NCBI RefSeq assembly: GCF_934307085.1
Contig: NZ_CAKRCF010000073.1
Span: forward strand, 1 to 8,816
Length of the DNA stretch: 8,816 nucleotides
Reading direction: 5' to 3'
From: an uncultured Anaerobutyricum sp.
Lineage (GTDB): Bacteria > Bacillota > Clostridia > Lachnospirales > Lachnospiraceae
Of the stretch, positions 1-6,174 are shown piece after piece. The notes beneath the pieces are model-generated. The model did no database searches and was not told the origin of the DNA. It was given only the letters and a program-made list of their open reading frames with translations. Numbering within the stretch: the first letter of the stretch is position 1; each line of letters opens with the position of its first letter. A program made the position numbers and the translations under genes.

Positions 1-119
1 CATGCGGTTCAACAGGCTGCTCGGAGGCGAGTTCAAATCATGTCCACTACTGCTTCACACCAACCAGCAGCTCTCTGAATGCTTTCATCATTCTACTATT
101 CCTCTTCTTTGCATTTACA
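1..119 (-). ncRNA. T-box leader (5' part of Stem I; partial, runs off left edge), probable Leu specifier
   Basis: Read on the minus strand, this stretch carries the hallmarks of T-box Stem I. GAGG (104-101) pairs with CCTC (27-24) as a basal helix. AGTA (97-94) opposes GAA (34-32), as in the loop-E fold of the specifier loop. An AGAGAG stretch (about 78-73) is followed by a distal hairpin, CTGCT (70-66) with AGCAG (54-50), closing a GGTTGGTG-containing loop. GAACTC followed by GCC and then GAG matches the conserved 3' side of Stem I. The triplet after GAA is CTC (31-29), followed by a purine, which points to leucine. T-boxes sense uncharged tRNA and control aminoacyl-tRNA synthetase or amino-acid genes. 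The antiterminator and the controlled gene (leuS or a leucine biosynthesis or transport gene would fit) lie left of base 1 and cannot be seen. The 5' end is estimated from the promoter. Confidence 0.82.
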
Positions 120-125
120 GAATTT

Positions 126-154
126 AATTTATCACGAAATGGAAGTAATGTCAA
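126..154 (-). promoter_or_regulatory. Sigma-A-type promoter of the T-box transcript
   Basis: On the minus strand a perfect -35 TTGACA (154-149) is followed after exactly 17 bases by the -10-like hexamer TAAATT (131-126). A start near 119 places Stem I of the T-box immediately downstream, as expected for such leaders. Confidence 0.7.
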
Positions 155-172
155 TTCTTTTTTCTCCAGAAC

Positions 173-202
173 TTGACAATACAAATTCGGATAGAGTACA
201 CT
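173..202 (+). promoter_or_regulatory. Candidate promoter of the CLC gene
   Basis: TTGACA (173-178) is followed after 18 bases by TACACT (197-202), which matches the -10 consensus at four of six positions. A competing -10, TATAAG (209-214), is closer to consensus but has only a poor -35 (TTCGGA). The promoter lies back to back with the T-box promoter and gives an untranslated leader of about 45 bases. Confidence 0.45.
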
Positions 203-252
203 CTTTTTTATAAGATTTTATTTTTGAATGTATAAGAAAAGGGAGAAAAATT

Positions 253-1548
253 ATGGAAGAAATCGTAGAACGCTACTTAAGAAAAATATACTACAATCTA
301 AAGACCTGTGCATTATGGCTTTTTATGGCAGTATTAACAGGAGTCGCTGTCGGGGCTTTCAGTAGTGCCTTTTCTTTTTGTTTAAAAAAAGTAACCACTC
401 TTCGCGGACAGTATCCACTTTTATTATATTTCCTGCCAGTCGGCGGTATTATCATTGTATTTTTGTACCATCTTTGTGGAGTACAACAGGATAAAGGGAC
501 AAATATTATCATGACAGCGGTACACGGAAAGAATCAGGATGTTCCGGCTTATATGGCCCCTCTTATTTTTGCGGCAACAATTATCACCCATTTGTTCGGC
601 GGTTCTGCCGGTCGTGAAGGTGCAGCCCTTCAAATGGGAGGAAGTATCGGTAATACAATAGGAAGACTTTTTAAATTTGATGAAGGGGACCGAAAGCTTC
701 TTGTAATGAGCGGAATGAGTGCCGCCTTTTCTGCTGTCTTTGGAACCCCTCTCGCCGCAGCTATTTTTCCAATGGAAATGATCAGTGTTGGAATTATGCA
801 TTATGCAGCTTTAGTTCCCTGTGTATTTGCTTCTATCGTGGCAAATCGCTTTGCAGTAAATATGGGAATTAATCCTGAGGCTTTCACAATTCATGGCATT
901 CCGGAACTCACTCTGGCAAGCAGTGCTAAAATCGTACTGCTCGGCATTTTCTGTGCAGGATTAAGTGTTGTATTTTGTATGTTTCTAAAAGGGGCCGGAC
1001 TATTTTACAGCAAGTTCTTTAAAAATGCTTACATAAAGATTATTGCAGGCGGTCTGCTTGTTATCGGAATTACACTCCTGATTGGAAATTATGATTATAA
1101 TGGTGCAGGAACAGATATGATTGCACAGGCTATTGAAGGAAATGTACCAGCATATGCCTTTTTGTTAAAGATGTTACTTACCTCTTTAACACTTGCTGCT
1201 GGATATAAAGGTGGCGAGATTGTACCTGCTTTCTTCACGGGTGCAACCTTTGGATGCCTGTTTGGACATATCTTTGGTATTTCACCATCTCTTTGTGCGG
1301 CAACCGGAATGCTCGCCCTTTTCTGTGGTGTGACAAATTGTCCAATTGCCTCCATGCTAATCGGATTTGAGCTATTTGGATTTGAGGGCGTTTCCTATAT
1401 ATTAATTGCAATATCGATAAGCTATATGCTTTCCGGTTATCACGGACTATATAAGGAACAGATTATCGTATACTCCAAATACCATCCAAAGTTCATCAAC
1501 CGCCTCTCAGGTGATGAAACCTTCGACGGAAAGGATTATGATCTTTAA
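253..1548 (+). CDS. CLC-family anion channel/antiporter, possibly fluoride-type
   Basis: The 431-residue membrane protein has the CLC core length and many hydrophobic helices. The family signature GGSAGREGAALQMG lies at residues 117-129, and E122 in GREG corresponds to the gating/proton glutamate. A second pore segment, GGEIVPAFFTG, spans 320-330. The usual filter motif GSGIP is absent; the equivalent place reads GTNIIM (82-87), and the later GGxFxP motif reads GGEIVP. From memory of the family, these replacements are typical of the CLC-F fluoride/proton antiporters rather than chloride-selective members. Family membership is secure, whereas fluoride as substrate is inference. There is no C-terminal CBS domain. 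The start is supported by GGGAG (241-245) seven bases before ATG. The gene is monocistronic, faces the T-box unit, and ends before a long hairpin. No fluoride riboswitch was recognised in the 5' leader. Confidence 0.9.
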   Translation: MEEIVERYLRKIYYNLKTCALWLFMAVLTGVAVGAFSSAFSFCLKKVTTLRGQYPLLLYFLPVGGIIIVFLYHLCGVQQDKGTNIIMTAVHGKNQDVPAYMAPLIFAATIITHLFGGSAGREGAALQMGGSIGNTIGRLFKFDEGDRKLLVMSGMSAAFSAVFGTPLAAAIFPMEMISVGIMHYAALVPCVFASIVANRFAVNMGINPEAFTIHGIPELTLASSAKIVLLGIFCAGLSVVFCMFLKGAGLFYSKFFKNAYIKIIAGGLLVIGITLLIGNYDYNGAGTDMIAQAIEGNVPAYAFLLKMLLTSLTLAAGYKGGEIVPAFFTGATFGCLFGHIFGISPSLCAATGMLALFCGVTNCPIASMLIGFELFGFEGVSYILIAISISYMLSGYHGLYKEQIIVYSKYHPKFINRLSGDETFDGKDYDL

Positions 1549-1562
1549 TTCGCCTGCTATTG

Positions 1563-1657
1563 AAAAAAGAAAACAAAAGATGGTACGCTCCCTTTTAGAT
1601 AGACAGTAAAAATAAAAGCTGTTTATTCGAAAAGGATATACCATCTTTTGTTTTTTG
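1563..1657. terminator. Long hairpin between convergent genes, probable bidirectional terminator
   Basis: The arm at 1570-1585 (AAAACAAAAGATGGTA) is the perfect reverse complement of 1639-1654, giving a 16-bp outer stem. Inside it CCTTTT (1591-1596) pairs with AAAAGG (1630-1635), and an imperfect inner stem pairs ATAGACAG (1599-1606) with CTGTTTAT (1619-1626). On the plus strand the outer arm ends in a T-rich run (TTTTGTTTTTT), and the minus strand is also T-rich. It could therefore end both the CLC transcript and the convergent regulator transcript. Its size and nested inverted arms also resemble a tiny non-autonomous element. Confidence 0.6.
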
Positions 1658-1706
1658 TAATTAAGTAACTTATTCTGGAAATTCTTTATTTTTCCAACAT
1701 ATTCTT

Positions 1707-2429
1707 TTATCGTCTTATTACACTGATACACGTACCAAGACAATCTACCTCATCCATTCGACGCAGTAAAATATCCTCTCCTCTGCCATTCAGGCATTTT
1801 AAGCAATACTTATCCCCCTCCATCTTAAAGTAACGAAAATATGCTTTTACTCCATCTGTAAATACCGCTCTTTCCCCCAGTTCCGGAAAACGATTCTCCA
1901 ACAAAATTCTATCTCCTTTACAATATGCTGGAGCAAAATTATTATTCGTAATCTCAATGGCAAGATAGACCTTTTTAATCATCGTGTACTCATCTTCTAC
2001 TGTACAGCTATTATAATCAATCCCATCTCCAACTCTTCCTACAGGAATAAGACAGGGAATCCTGTGCTTCATTTTATGTAGATTCAATCGTTCTTTCCTT
2101 GCAGCTTTCGATTCAAAACGTGCAACTATACGTATAATTGCCCTGCCATGATTCCCACATTCTCTATAATTCTCAAGAATCTCTTCTTCTATATTTTCCT
2201 GTTCTTCCGCATCTTCTAGCTCCTCTTCCTTATTTGTATCACTTAATAAATATTCAACGGTAACTCCAAGTGCACTTGCTAATTGAAAAGCAGTAGATAC
2301 TTTAGGATCCTTCACCTTTCTATAATAAATATTACGCAATGTCTCAAATGGAACTCCGGAAAGCGTTGCCAAATCCGGAAGAGATATATCCTTCTCAATC
2401 ATTAACTCTCGAATCTTATCACTGAACAT
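1707..2429 (-). CDS. XRE-family regulator with LexA/S24-like C-terminal domain lacking protease residues
   Basis: This is a 240-residue protein. Residues about 4-62 form a Cro/CI-type helix-turn-helix (SLPDLATLSGVPFETLRNI, then LASALGVTVEYLL). An acidic linker (68-87, many E) leads to a C-terminal half resembling the LexA/CI-type S24 fold (about 125-238: IPVGRVGDG, then FAPAYCKGDRILLE, then DGVKAYFRYF). In active family members a Ser-Lys pair cleaves the linker at an Ala-Gly bond. Here the Ser position reads N164 (NNFAP against the usual DSMxP), the Lys position reads R199, and no Ala-Gly is seen after the IPV segment. The protein therefore probably cannot self-cleave, and the domain may serve for dimerisation or ligand sensing. 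The start has TAGGAG eight bases before ATG. It is divergent from the Spo0A-like gene, which is a plausible target together with its own promoter. The phage-repressor-like architecture may reflect mobile-element ancestry, but no other phage genes are nearby. Confidence 0.85.
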   Translation of the reverse strand: MFSDKIRELMIEKDISLPDLATLSGVPFETLRNIYYRKVKDPKVSTAFQLASALGVTVEYLLSDTNKEEELEDAEEQENIEEEILENYRECGNHGRAIIRIVARFESKAARKERLNLHKMKHRIPCLIPVGRVGDGIDYNSCTVEDEYTMIKKVYLAIEITNNNFAPAYCKGDRILLENRFPELGERAVFTDGVKAYFRYFKMEGDKYCLKCLNGRGEDILLRRMDEVDCLGTCISVIRR

Positions 2430-2484
2430 CTTTTCTCCTAAGGGTCATTACTGACATGATTTTTTAAAAATTTTTATAAATGTT

Positions 2485-2513
2485 ATGTTATTCCTAATAT
2501 TTTATTATGTCAA
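2485..2513 (-). promoter_or_regulatory. Promoter of the XRE/S24-like regulator gene
   Basis: On the minus strand a perfect -35 TTGACA (2513-2508) is followed by exactly 17 bases and the -10-like TAACAT (2490-2485), four of six matches. It predicts a 5' leader of about 50 bases. The -35 overlaps the dyad region described next, so the promoter is well placed for autoregulation or control by the neighbouring product. Confidence 0.6.
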
Positions 2514-2531
2514 TATACATATTAAAATGTA
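2507..2531. promoter_or_regulatory. Candidate operator in the divergent intergenic region
   Basis: TACAT (2516-2520) and ATGTA (2527-2531) form a dyad with a 6-base centre. ATGT (2507), ACAT (2517) and ATGT (2527) begin exactly 10 bases apart, on one face of the helix. The site overlaps the -35 of the regulator promoter and lies just upstream of the Spo0A-like gene. TGTCAAT at 2508-2514 also differs from the 0A box TGTCGAA at only two positions. The binding protein is inferred, not shown. Confidence 0.35.
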
Positions 2532-2563
2532 CTAGATAACAAAAAAGGAAGGAGATAGAATAT

Positions 2564-3049
2564 ATGTCTAACGTTTTTATTGATTTTGCAGGAATTTTCC
2601 ATGTCAAGGATGACCTTTGGAGATTTATCGACACTATGGGAGACCATCAAAAAGTTATCGTTTTTACAATAAACAGTAAAAATGATATTAAAAATATTTT
2701 ACGCATTGAGACCTCTGGAATCCAAAAACTTCTGATGCAAATCGGGATTCCCGCTAATATGCTTGGTTTCTCCTACATAGTAACCGCATTAGAACTAATC
2801 GCACTTGACCCTGAATACCTGAATAATATCACAAAAAGATTATATGTTGATGTTGCCAAAAAATGTTCCAGCACCTCTGCCCGTGTTGAAAAAAATATTC
2901 GACACGCTGTCGAAATCGGCTTTCTAAAAGGCAATTTAGAAACCATTGAAAAAATTTTTCATTCTTGTAATTATTCAAGTAAAGGTGCGCCAACCAATTC
3001 TAACTTTTTATCGACGGTTTATTATTATATGGTGAATAATGAATTATAA
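2564..3049 (+). CDS. Receiver-less protein with Spo0A-type DNA-binding effector domain
   Basis: This is a 161-residue protein. From about residue 52 to 158 it closely follows the Spo0A C-terminal effector domain: IQKLLMQIGIPANMLGFSYI (53-72), ITKRLYVDVAKK (89-100), the recognition-helix region SARVEKNIRHAVEIG (105-119), GNLETIEKIF (123-132) and APTNSNFLS (142-150). B. subtilis Spo0A, recalled from memory, has SRVERAIRHAIEV and KPTNSEF at these places. The first ~50 residues are far too short for a CheY-like receiver and show no phospho-acceptor Asp motif. The protein should thus bind DNA without phosphorelay control, or compete with or modify Spo0A at 0A boxes. True Spo0A is about 260 residues, so this is not a normal spo0A gene. 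The start follows AAGGAG (2549-2554) at nine bases. The gene is monocistronic, divergent from the XRE/S24-like regulator, and ends at a strong terminator. Confidence 0.85.
   Translation: MSNVFIDFAGIFHVKDDLWRFIDTMGDHQKVIVFTINSKNDIKNILRIETSGIQKLLMQIGIPANMLGFSYIVTALELIALDPEYLNNITKRLYVDVAKKCSSTSARVEKNIRHAVEIGFLKGNLETIEKIFHSCNYSSKGAPTNSNFLSTVYYYMVNNEL
2898..2914. promoter_or_regulatory. Inverted pair of perfect 0A-box sequences inside the Spo0A-like gene
   Basis: TTCGACA (2898-2904) and TGTCGAA (2908-2914) are both exact matches to the Spo0A recognition core TGTCGAA, in perfect inversion around CGC. They lie within the codons for the recognition-helix stretch IRHAVE. A role in binding Spo0A or the gene's own product is possible, but coding constraint or coincidence could also explain it. 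Confidence 0.3.
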
Positions 3050-3052
3050 TAT

Positions 3053-3123
3053 AACTATAAAAGGCTATTACTTTAACAGTTAAAATCGCAACTGTATATA
3101 GTAATAGCCTTTTATTTATAGTT
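3053..3123. terminator. Strong hairpin terminator shared by the Spo0A-like gene and clpB
   Basis: AAAAGGCTATTACT (3059-3072) is the perfect reverse complement of 3100-3113. The loop holds a second hairpin, ACAGTT (3076-3081) with AACTGT (3090-3095). An outer extension pairs AACTAT (3053-3058) with ATAGTT (3118-3123). The plus strand runs into TTTTATTTAT, and the minus strand also has a TTTTAT run after the stem. It begins four bases after the Spo0A-like stop and lies 114 bases beyond the clpB stop on the other strand, so it can serve both convergent units. Confidence 0.85.
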
Positions 3124-3236
3124 GTATATTTTTATTAAAAATAATATTTTCTACCCGTTATTATCCTCTTTATAATTTATAATACAATATTTCTAAATAG
3201 TTTATTTTTAACAATGAATCATCCTTGATTAAATTA

Positions 3237-5828
3237 TCACTCTCTATGTTGAACAGAGGCAACCAGCTCCCCTCCCTGTTCATCAATAACAATCGTATCC
3301 TGTGCATATACTTCACCAGAAAGTATCATCCTCGCAGCAAGAGTATCAACATGCTTTGTGAGATATCTCTTCAATGGACGTGCACCGTATGCTGGTTCAT
3401 ATCCATGTTCGATAACATAATTCTTTGCAGCATCAGTAAGATGGATAGAGAGTTCCTTATCTTCAAGACGTTTATTAACATCGGCAAGCATAAGTTCAAT
3501 AATACCACCGATATTGTCCTTAGTAAGAGGTTTAAACATAATGATCTCATCAAGACGGTTCAAGAATTCTGGTCTGAAGTGGGAACGTAGGTCATTCATG
3601 ACCATATTTTCTGCATCAGATTTGATGTTACCATTTTCATTGATTCCTTCGAGCAGATACTGGGAACCGATATTGGAGGTCATGATTAATATCGTGTTCT
3701 TAAAGTCTACTGTTCTGCCCTGGGAATCAGTGATGTGCCCATCATCGAGTACCTGTAATAGCACATTAAATACATCTGGATGTGCTTTTTCTATTTCATC
3801 AAAAAGAACAACCGAGTACGGTTTTCTTCTGACGGCTTCGGTAAGCTGGCCGCCCTCCTCATATCCTACATATCCTGGAGGAGCTCCAATCAACCGAGAT
3901 ACGGAATATTTCTCCATATACTCACTCATATCAATACGAACCATATTCTGCTCGTTATCAAACAAACTGGCAGCAAGTGCCTTCGCAAGCTCTGTCTTGC
4001 CTACACCAGTAGGTCCAAGGAACATAAAGGAACCAATTGGTTTTGTCGGATCTTTAATTCCTGCTTTGGAACGGATAATGGCTTCAGTAACCTTTTCTAC
4101 ACCTTCATCCTGACCAACAACTCGTTTATGCAGCTCCTTATCAAGATTTAAGGTCTTATTTCTCTCACTCTCGGTAAGTTTGGCTACTGGAATACCTGTC
4201 CAACGGCTGATAATCGTTGCAATTTCATCGTCCGTTACGGATTCATGTACCATCGAAGACTCTCTCTTCTTAGCACTGTCTTCCGCTTCTTCTAACTGTC
4301 TTTGCAATTCTGGCAGTTTACCATACTGTAATTCTGCTGCTTTATTTAAATCATAATTGCGCTGTGCAATCTGAATCTCATTATTTAAACTCTCAATTTC
4401 TTCTTTTAATTTAGAAACACGCTCTACTGCGGACTTCTCCTGATCCCAGGAAGCCTTTTTCGACTTAAAGTCCTCACGTAATTCGGCAAGTTCTTTCTGT
4501 AGATTTTCAAGACGTTCTACGCTAAGACGATCCGTTTCTTTCTTTAAGGCTGCTTCCTCAATTTCTAACTGCATAATCTTCCTCTGTACTTCGTCAAGGT
4601 CGGCAGGAAGGGAATCCAGTTCTGTCTTAATCATCGCACATGCTTCATCCACAAGGTCAATTGCCTTATCTGGAAGGAAACGGTCAGTAATATAACGGTT
4701 AGATAAAACAGCAGCACTTACTAAGGCACTATCTGCAATTTTTACCCCGTGATATACTTCGTAGCGGTCTTTTAAACCTCTCAAAATAGAAATCGTATCT
4801 TCTACCGTAGGTTCATCGACCATAACCGGCTGGAAACGACGCTCTAATGCGGCATCCTTTTCAATATACTGACGGTACTCATTCAATGTTGTAGCACCAA
4901 TACAATGAAGTTCACCTCTGGCAAGCATTGGCTTTAATAAGTTTCCGGCATCCATCGCACCGTCGGTCTTACCAGCACCAACAATCGTATGCAGCTCATC
5001 AATGAATAAAAGAATCTGTCCATCGCTGGCTTTAATTTCTTCAAGAACTGCTTTTAAACGTTCCTCAAACTCACCACGATATTTCGCTCCTGCTACTAAA
5101 GAACCCATATCAAGGGCAAATAACTTTTTATCCTTTAAGGAATCCGGCACATCACCTTTTACGATTCGCTGTGCAAGTCCTTCTACAACGGCTGTTTTAC
5201 CAACACCAGGCTCACCGATCAATACCGGGTTATTCTTTGTCTTTCTGGAAAGAATACGAACGACATTACGAATCTCGCTGTCTCGTCCGATAACCGGGTC
5301 AAGCTTCTGCTGTTTAGCTCTCTCTACAAGGTCATAACCATACTTCTCCAATGTCTCATAAGTGGCTTCTGGATTATCACTGACAACCTTCTGGTTACCT
5401 CTTACGGTAGATAACACCTGAAGAAAACGCTCTCTTGTAATGCCGTATGCCTGAAACAGCTTCTTTATCTCTGTGTTTGGATACTTCATTAAAGAAAGGA
5501 AGAGATGTTCTACAGAAACATACTCATCTCCCATTGCCTTTGCTTCATCTTCTGCACTGACAAGCACCTGATTCAATGACTTACTAATGTAAGTCTGTCC
5601 GCCGGACACTTTCGGCTTCTTCTCAACTGCCTGCTGTACCTGTGACAGAAATGCTTCTTTATTCACTTCCATCTTTTCAATTAGTTTTAAAATCAGGCTG
5701 TCCTCAATCGTAAGCAGGCTATATAAAAAATGTTCCTGATCGATTTCCGGGCTGCCATACTGATAAGCCAGTTTCTCACAGCTATTCACTGCTTCTAATG
5801 ACTTTTGCGTAAATTTATTTATATTCAT
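3237..5828 (-). CDS. clpB: ATP-dependent chaperone ClpB (Hsp100 disaggregase)
   Basis: This complete 863-residue Hsp100 protein resolves aggregated proteins in the cytoplasm together with DnaK/DnaJ/GrpE. The N-domain covers about 1-145. NBD1 has Walker A GEPGVGKT (205-212), Walker B LLFIDE (273-278), pore loop KYRG (249-252) and arginine fingers ALERRF (327-332). A long coiled-coil middle domain spans about 405-525 and is diagnostic of ClpB over ClpA or ClpX. NBD2 has Walker A GPTGVGKT (605-612), pore loop GYVGYEEG (652-659), Walker B VVLFDE (673-678), arginine finger FLNRLDE (755-761) and sensor-2 GARPLKR (815-821). No ClpP-binding IGF/LGF-type loop is seen. The reading frame is open 29 codons further upstream, but the start chosen is [10 protein letters not shown], because AGGAGG lies seven bases before it and those extra codons overlap the promoter. 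Length is normal for the family. The gene is monocistronic with its own heat-shock-type control region. Confidence 0.98.
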   Translation of the reverse strand: MNINKFTQKSLEAVNSCEKLAYQYGSPEIDQEHFLYSLLTIEDSLILKLIEKMEVNKEAFLSQVQQAVEKKPKVSGGQTYISKSLNQVLVSAEDEAKAMGDEYVSVEHLFLSLMKYPNTEIKKLFQAYGITRERFLQVLSTVRGNQKVVSDNPEATYETLEKYGYDLVERAKQQKLDPVIGRDSEIRNVVRILSRKTKNNPVLIGEPGVGKTAVVEGLAQRIVKGDVPDSLKDKKLFALDMGSLVAGAKYRGEFEERLKAVLEEIKASDGQILLFIDELHTIVGAGKTDGAMDAGNLLKPMLARGELHCIGATTLNEYRQYIEKDAALERRFQPVMVDEPTVEDTISILRGLKDRYEVYHGVKIADSALVSAAVLSNRYITDRFLPDKAIDLVDEACAMIKTELDSLPADLDEVQRKIMQLEIEEAALKKETDRLSVERLENLQKELAELREDFKSKKASWDQEKSAVERVSKLKEEIESLNNEIQIAQRNYDLNKAAELQYGKLPELQRQLEEAEDSAKKRESSMVHESVTDDEIATIISRWTGIPVAKLTESERNKTLNLDKELHKRVVGQDEGVEKVTEAIIRSKAGIKDPTKPIGSFMFLGPTGVGKTELAKALAASLFDNEQNMVRIDMSEYMEKYSVSRLIGAPPGYVGYEEGGQLTEAVRRKPYSVVLFDEIEKAHPDVFNVLLQVLDDGHITDSQGRTVDFKNTILIMTSNIGSQYLLEGINENGNIKSDAENMVMNDLRSHFRPEFLNRLDEIIMFKPLTKDNIGGIIELMLADVNKRLEDKELSIHLTDAAKNYVIEHGYEPAYGARPLKRYLTKHVDTLAARMILSGEVYAQDTIVIDEQGGELVASVQHRE

Positions 5829-5882
5829 ATAAGTTCCTCCTAACCCGAAGATGCTTATTTGTTCTACACTTCGTATAACATA

Positions 5883-5911
5883 TATATAACACCGTTTGTT
5901 AGCCATGTCAA
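5883..5911 (-). promoter_or_regulatory. Sigma-A promoter of clpB
   Basis: On the minus strand a perfect -35 TTGACA (5911-5906) is followed by 17 bases and TATATA (5888-5883). The transcript would start about 50 bases before the clpB ATG. The -35 lies inside the CIRCE-like element, a classic arrangement for HrcA repression. Confidence 0.75.
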
Positions 5912-5925
5912 GCATTGAGTGCTAA
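5899..5925. promoter_or_regulatory. CIRCE-like HrcA operator with one degenerate half
   Basis: The CIRCE consensus is TTAGCACTC, nine bases, GAGTGCTAA. Here GAGTGCTAA (5917-5925) is perfect and the spacer is exactly nine bases. The other half reads TTAGCCATG (5899-5907), matching six of nine positions with the outer TTAGC intact. The element sits on the clpB -35, so HrcA, the heat-shock repressor, probably controls clpB with reduced affinity. No CtsR-type heptamer repeat was seen. Confidence 0.7.
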
Positions 5926-5972
5926 TAATTTTGTGAAGAATTTGTGAACGCTATGAGCTATGCAAAATGGTG

Positions 5973-6008
5973 AAAATAAACGCCCTGCAAGTTTACTTGT
6001 AAAGGCGT
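5973..6008 (-). terminator. Probable terminator downstream of the hybrid kinase gene
   Basis: ACGCC (5980-5984) pairs with GGCGT (6004-6008), and CAAG (5988-5991) pairs with CTTG (5996-5999) around a four-base loop. Read on the minus strand the hairpin is followed by TTTATTTT. It lies about 165 bases after the kinase stop and before the clpB control region. The internal mismatches make it a moderate-strength call. Confidence 0.5.
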
Positions 6009-6041
6009 CTATCTCTTTTAATTCTTTCATAAGATACTCCG

Positions 6042-6161
6042 GCAAAAGTCTTTCCGGAAATGCACAAGATTGGCGTATATATCAACCTGATTGCAAAAAA
6101 GGTAAATACCACCGGAGATTCATATCTGGAAGAAATGAAAGAACTGTTGAAAGAACTGTGA
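6042..6161 (+). pseudogene. C-terminal remnant of a MobC-type relaxosome protein
   Basis: From the ATG at 6060 the plus strand reads 33 codons to a TGA at 6159-6161. The product begins MHKIGVYINLIAKKVNTTGD and ends YLEEMKELLKEL. This resembles the conserved C-terminus of plasmid-mobilisation MobC proteins, recalled from memory as IGVNINQIAKRVNATG, then Y, then an acidic helix. Full MobC proteins are about 100-130 residues and carry a ribbon-helix-helix N-terminus, which is missing here. The frame is closed by a TAA at 6030-6032 and no ribosome binding site precedes the ATG. No relaxase follows; the next gene is on the opposite strand, with its stop codon starting 14 bases after this one. I read it as debris of an integrated mobilisable element. 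The left limit of homology is uncertain. Confidence 0.55.
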
Positions 6162-6174
6162 CATGTCCATGAGA

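Noticed and set aside
20..60. GTTCAAATC resembling a tRNA T-loop on the plus strand
   Set aside because: The flanking bases do not form the five-pair T stem and no acceptor or anticodon arms can be folded; the minus-strand T-box explains the conservation.
3..176. Plus-strand open frame across the left edge (58 codons without a stop, third frame)
   Set aside because: It lies over the T-box leader on the other strand, has no family resemblance, and its Phe/Leu/Ser-rich composition follows from A+T-rich noncoding DNA.
3124..3236. A+T-rich spacer after the shared terminator, searched for a second clpB terminator or small gene
   Set aside because: Only a weak five-pair stem (AATCA/TGATT near 3221-3234) was found, without a proper T-run; nothing else is supported.
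3514..4151. Plus-strand open frames of 123-199 codons within the clpB region
   Set aside because: They are antisense shadows of the conserved clpB NBD2 coding sequence, with no ribosome binding sites or recognisable domains.
5829..5915. Longer ClpB start 29 codons upstream
   Set aside because: Those codons overlap the promoter and the CIRCE-like site, have no ribosome binding site, and do not resemble ClpB N-termini; the start at 5828 has AGGAGG at seven bases.
5908..6029. Small minus-strand frame of 39 codons starting MKELKEIDAF with GGAG seven bases upstream
   Set aside because: It runs through the probable kinase terminator and into the clpB control region and matches no family I know. 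The good ribosome-binding spacing keeps it as a very weak possibility only.
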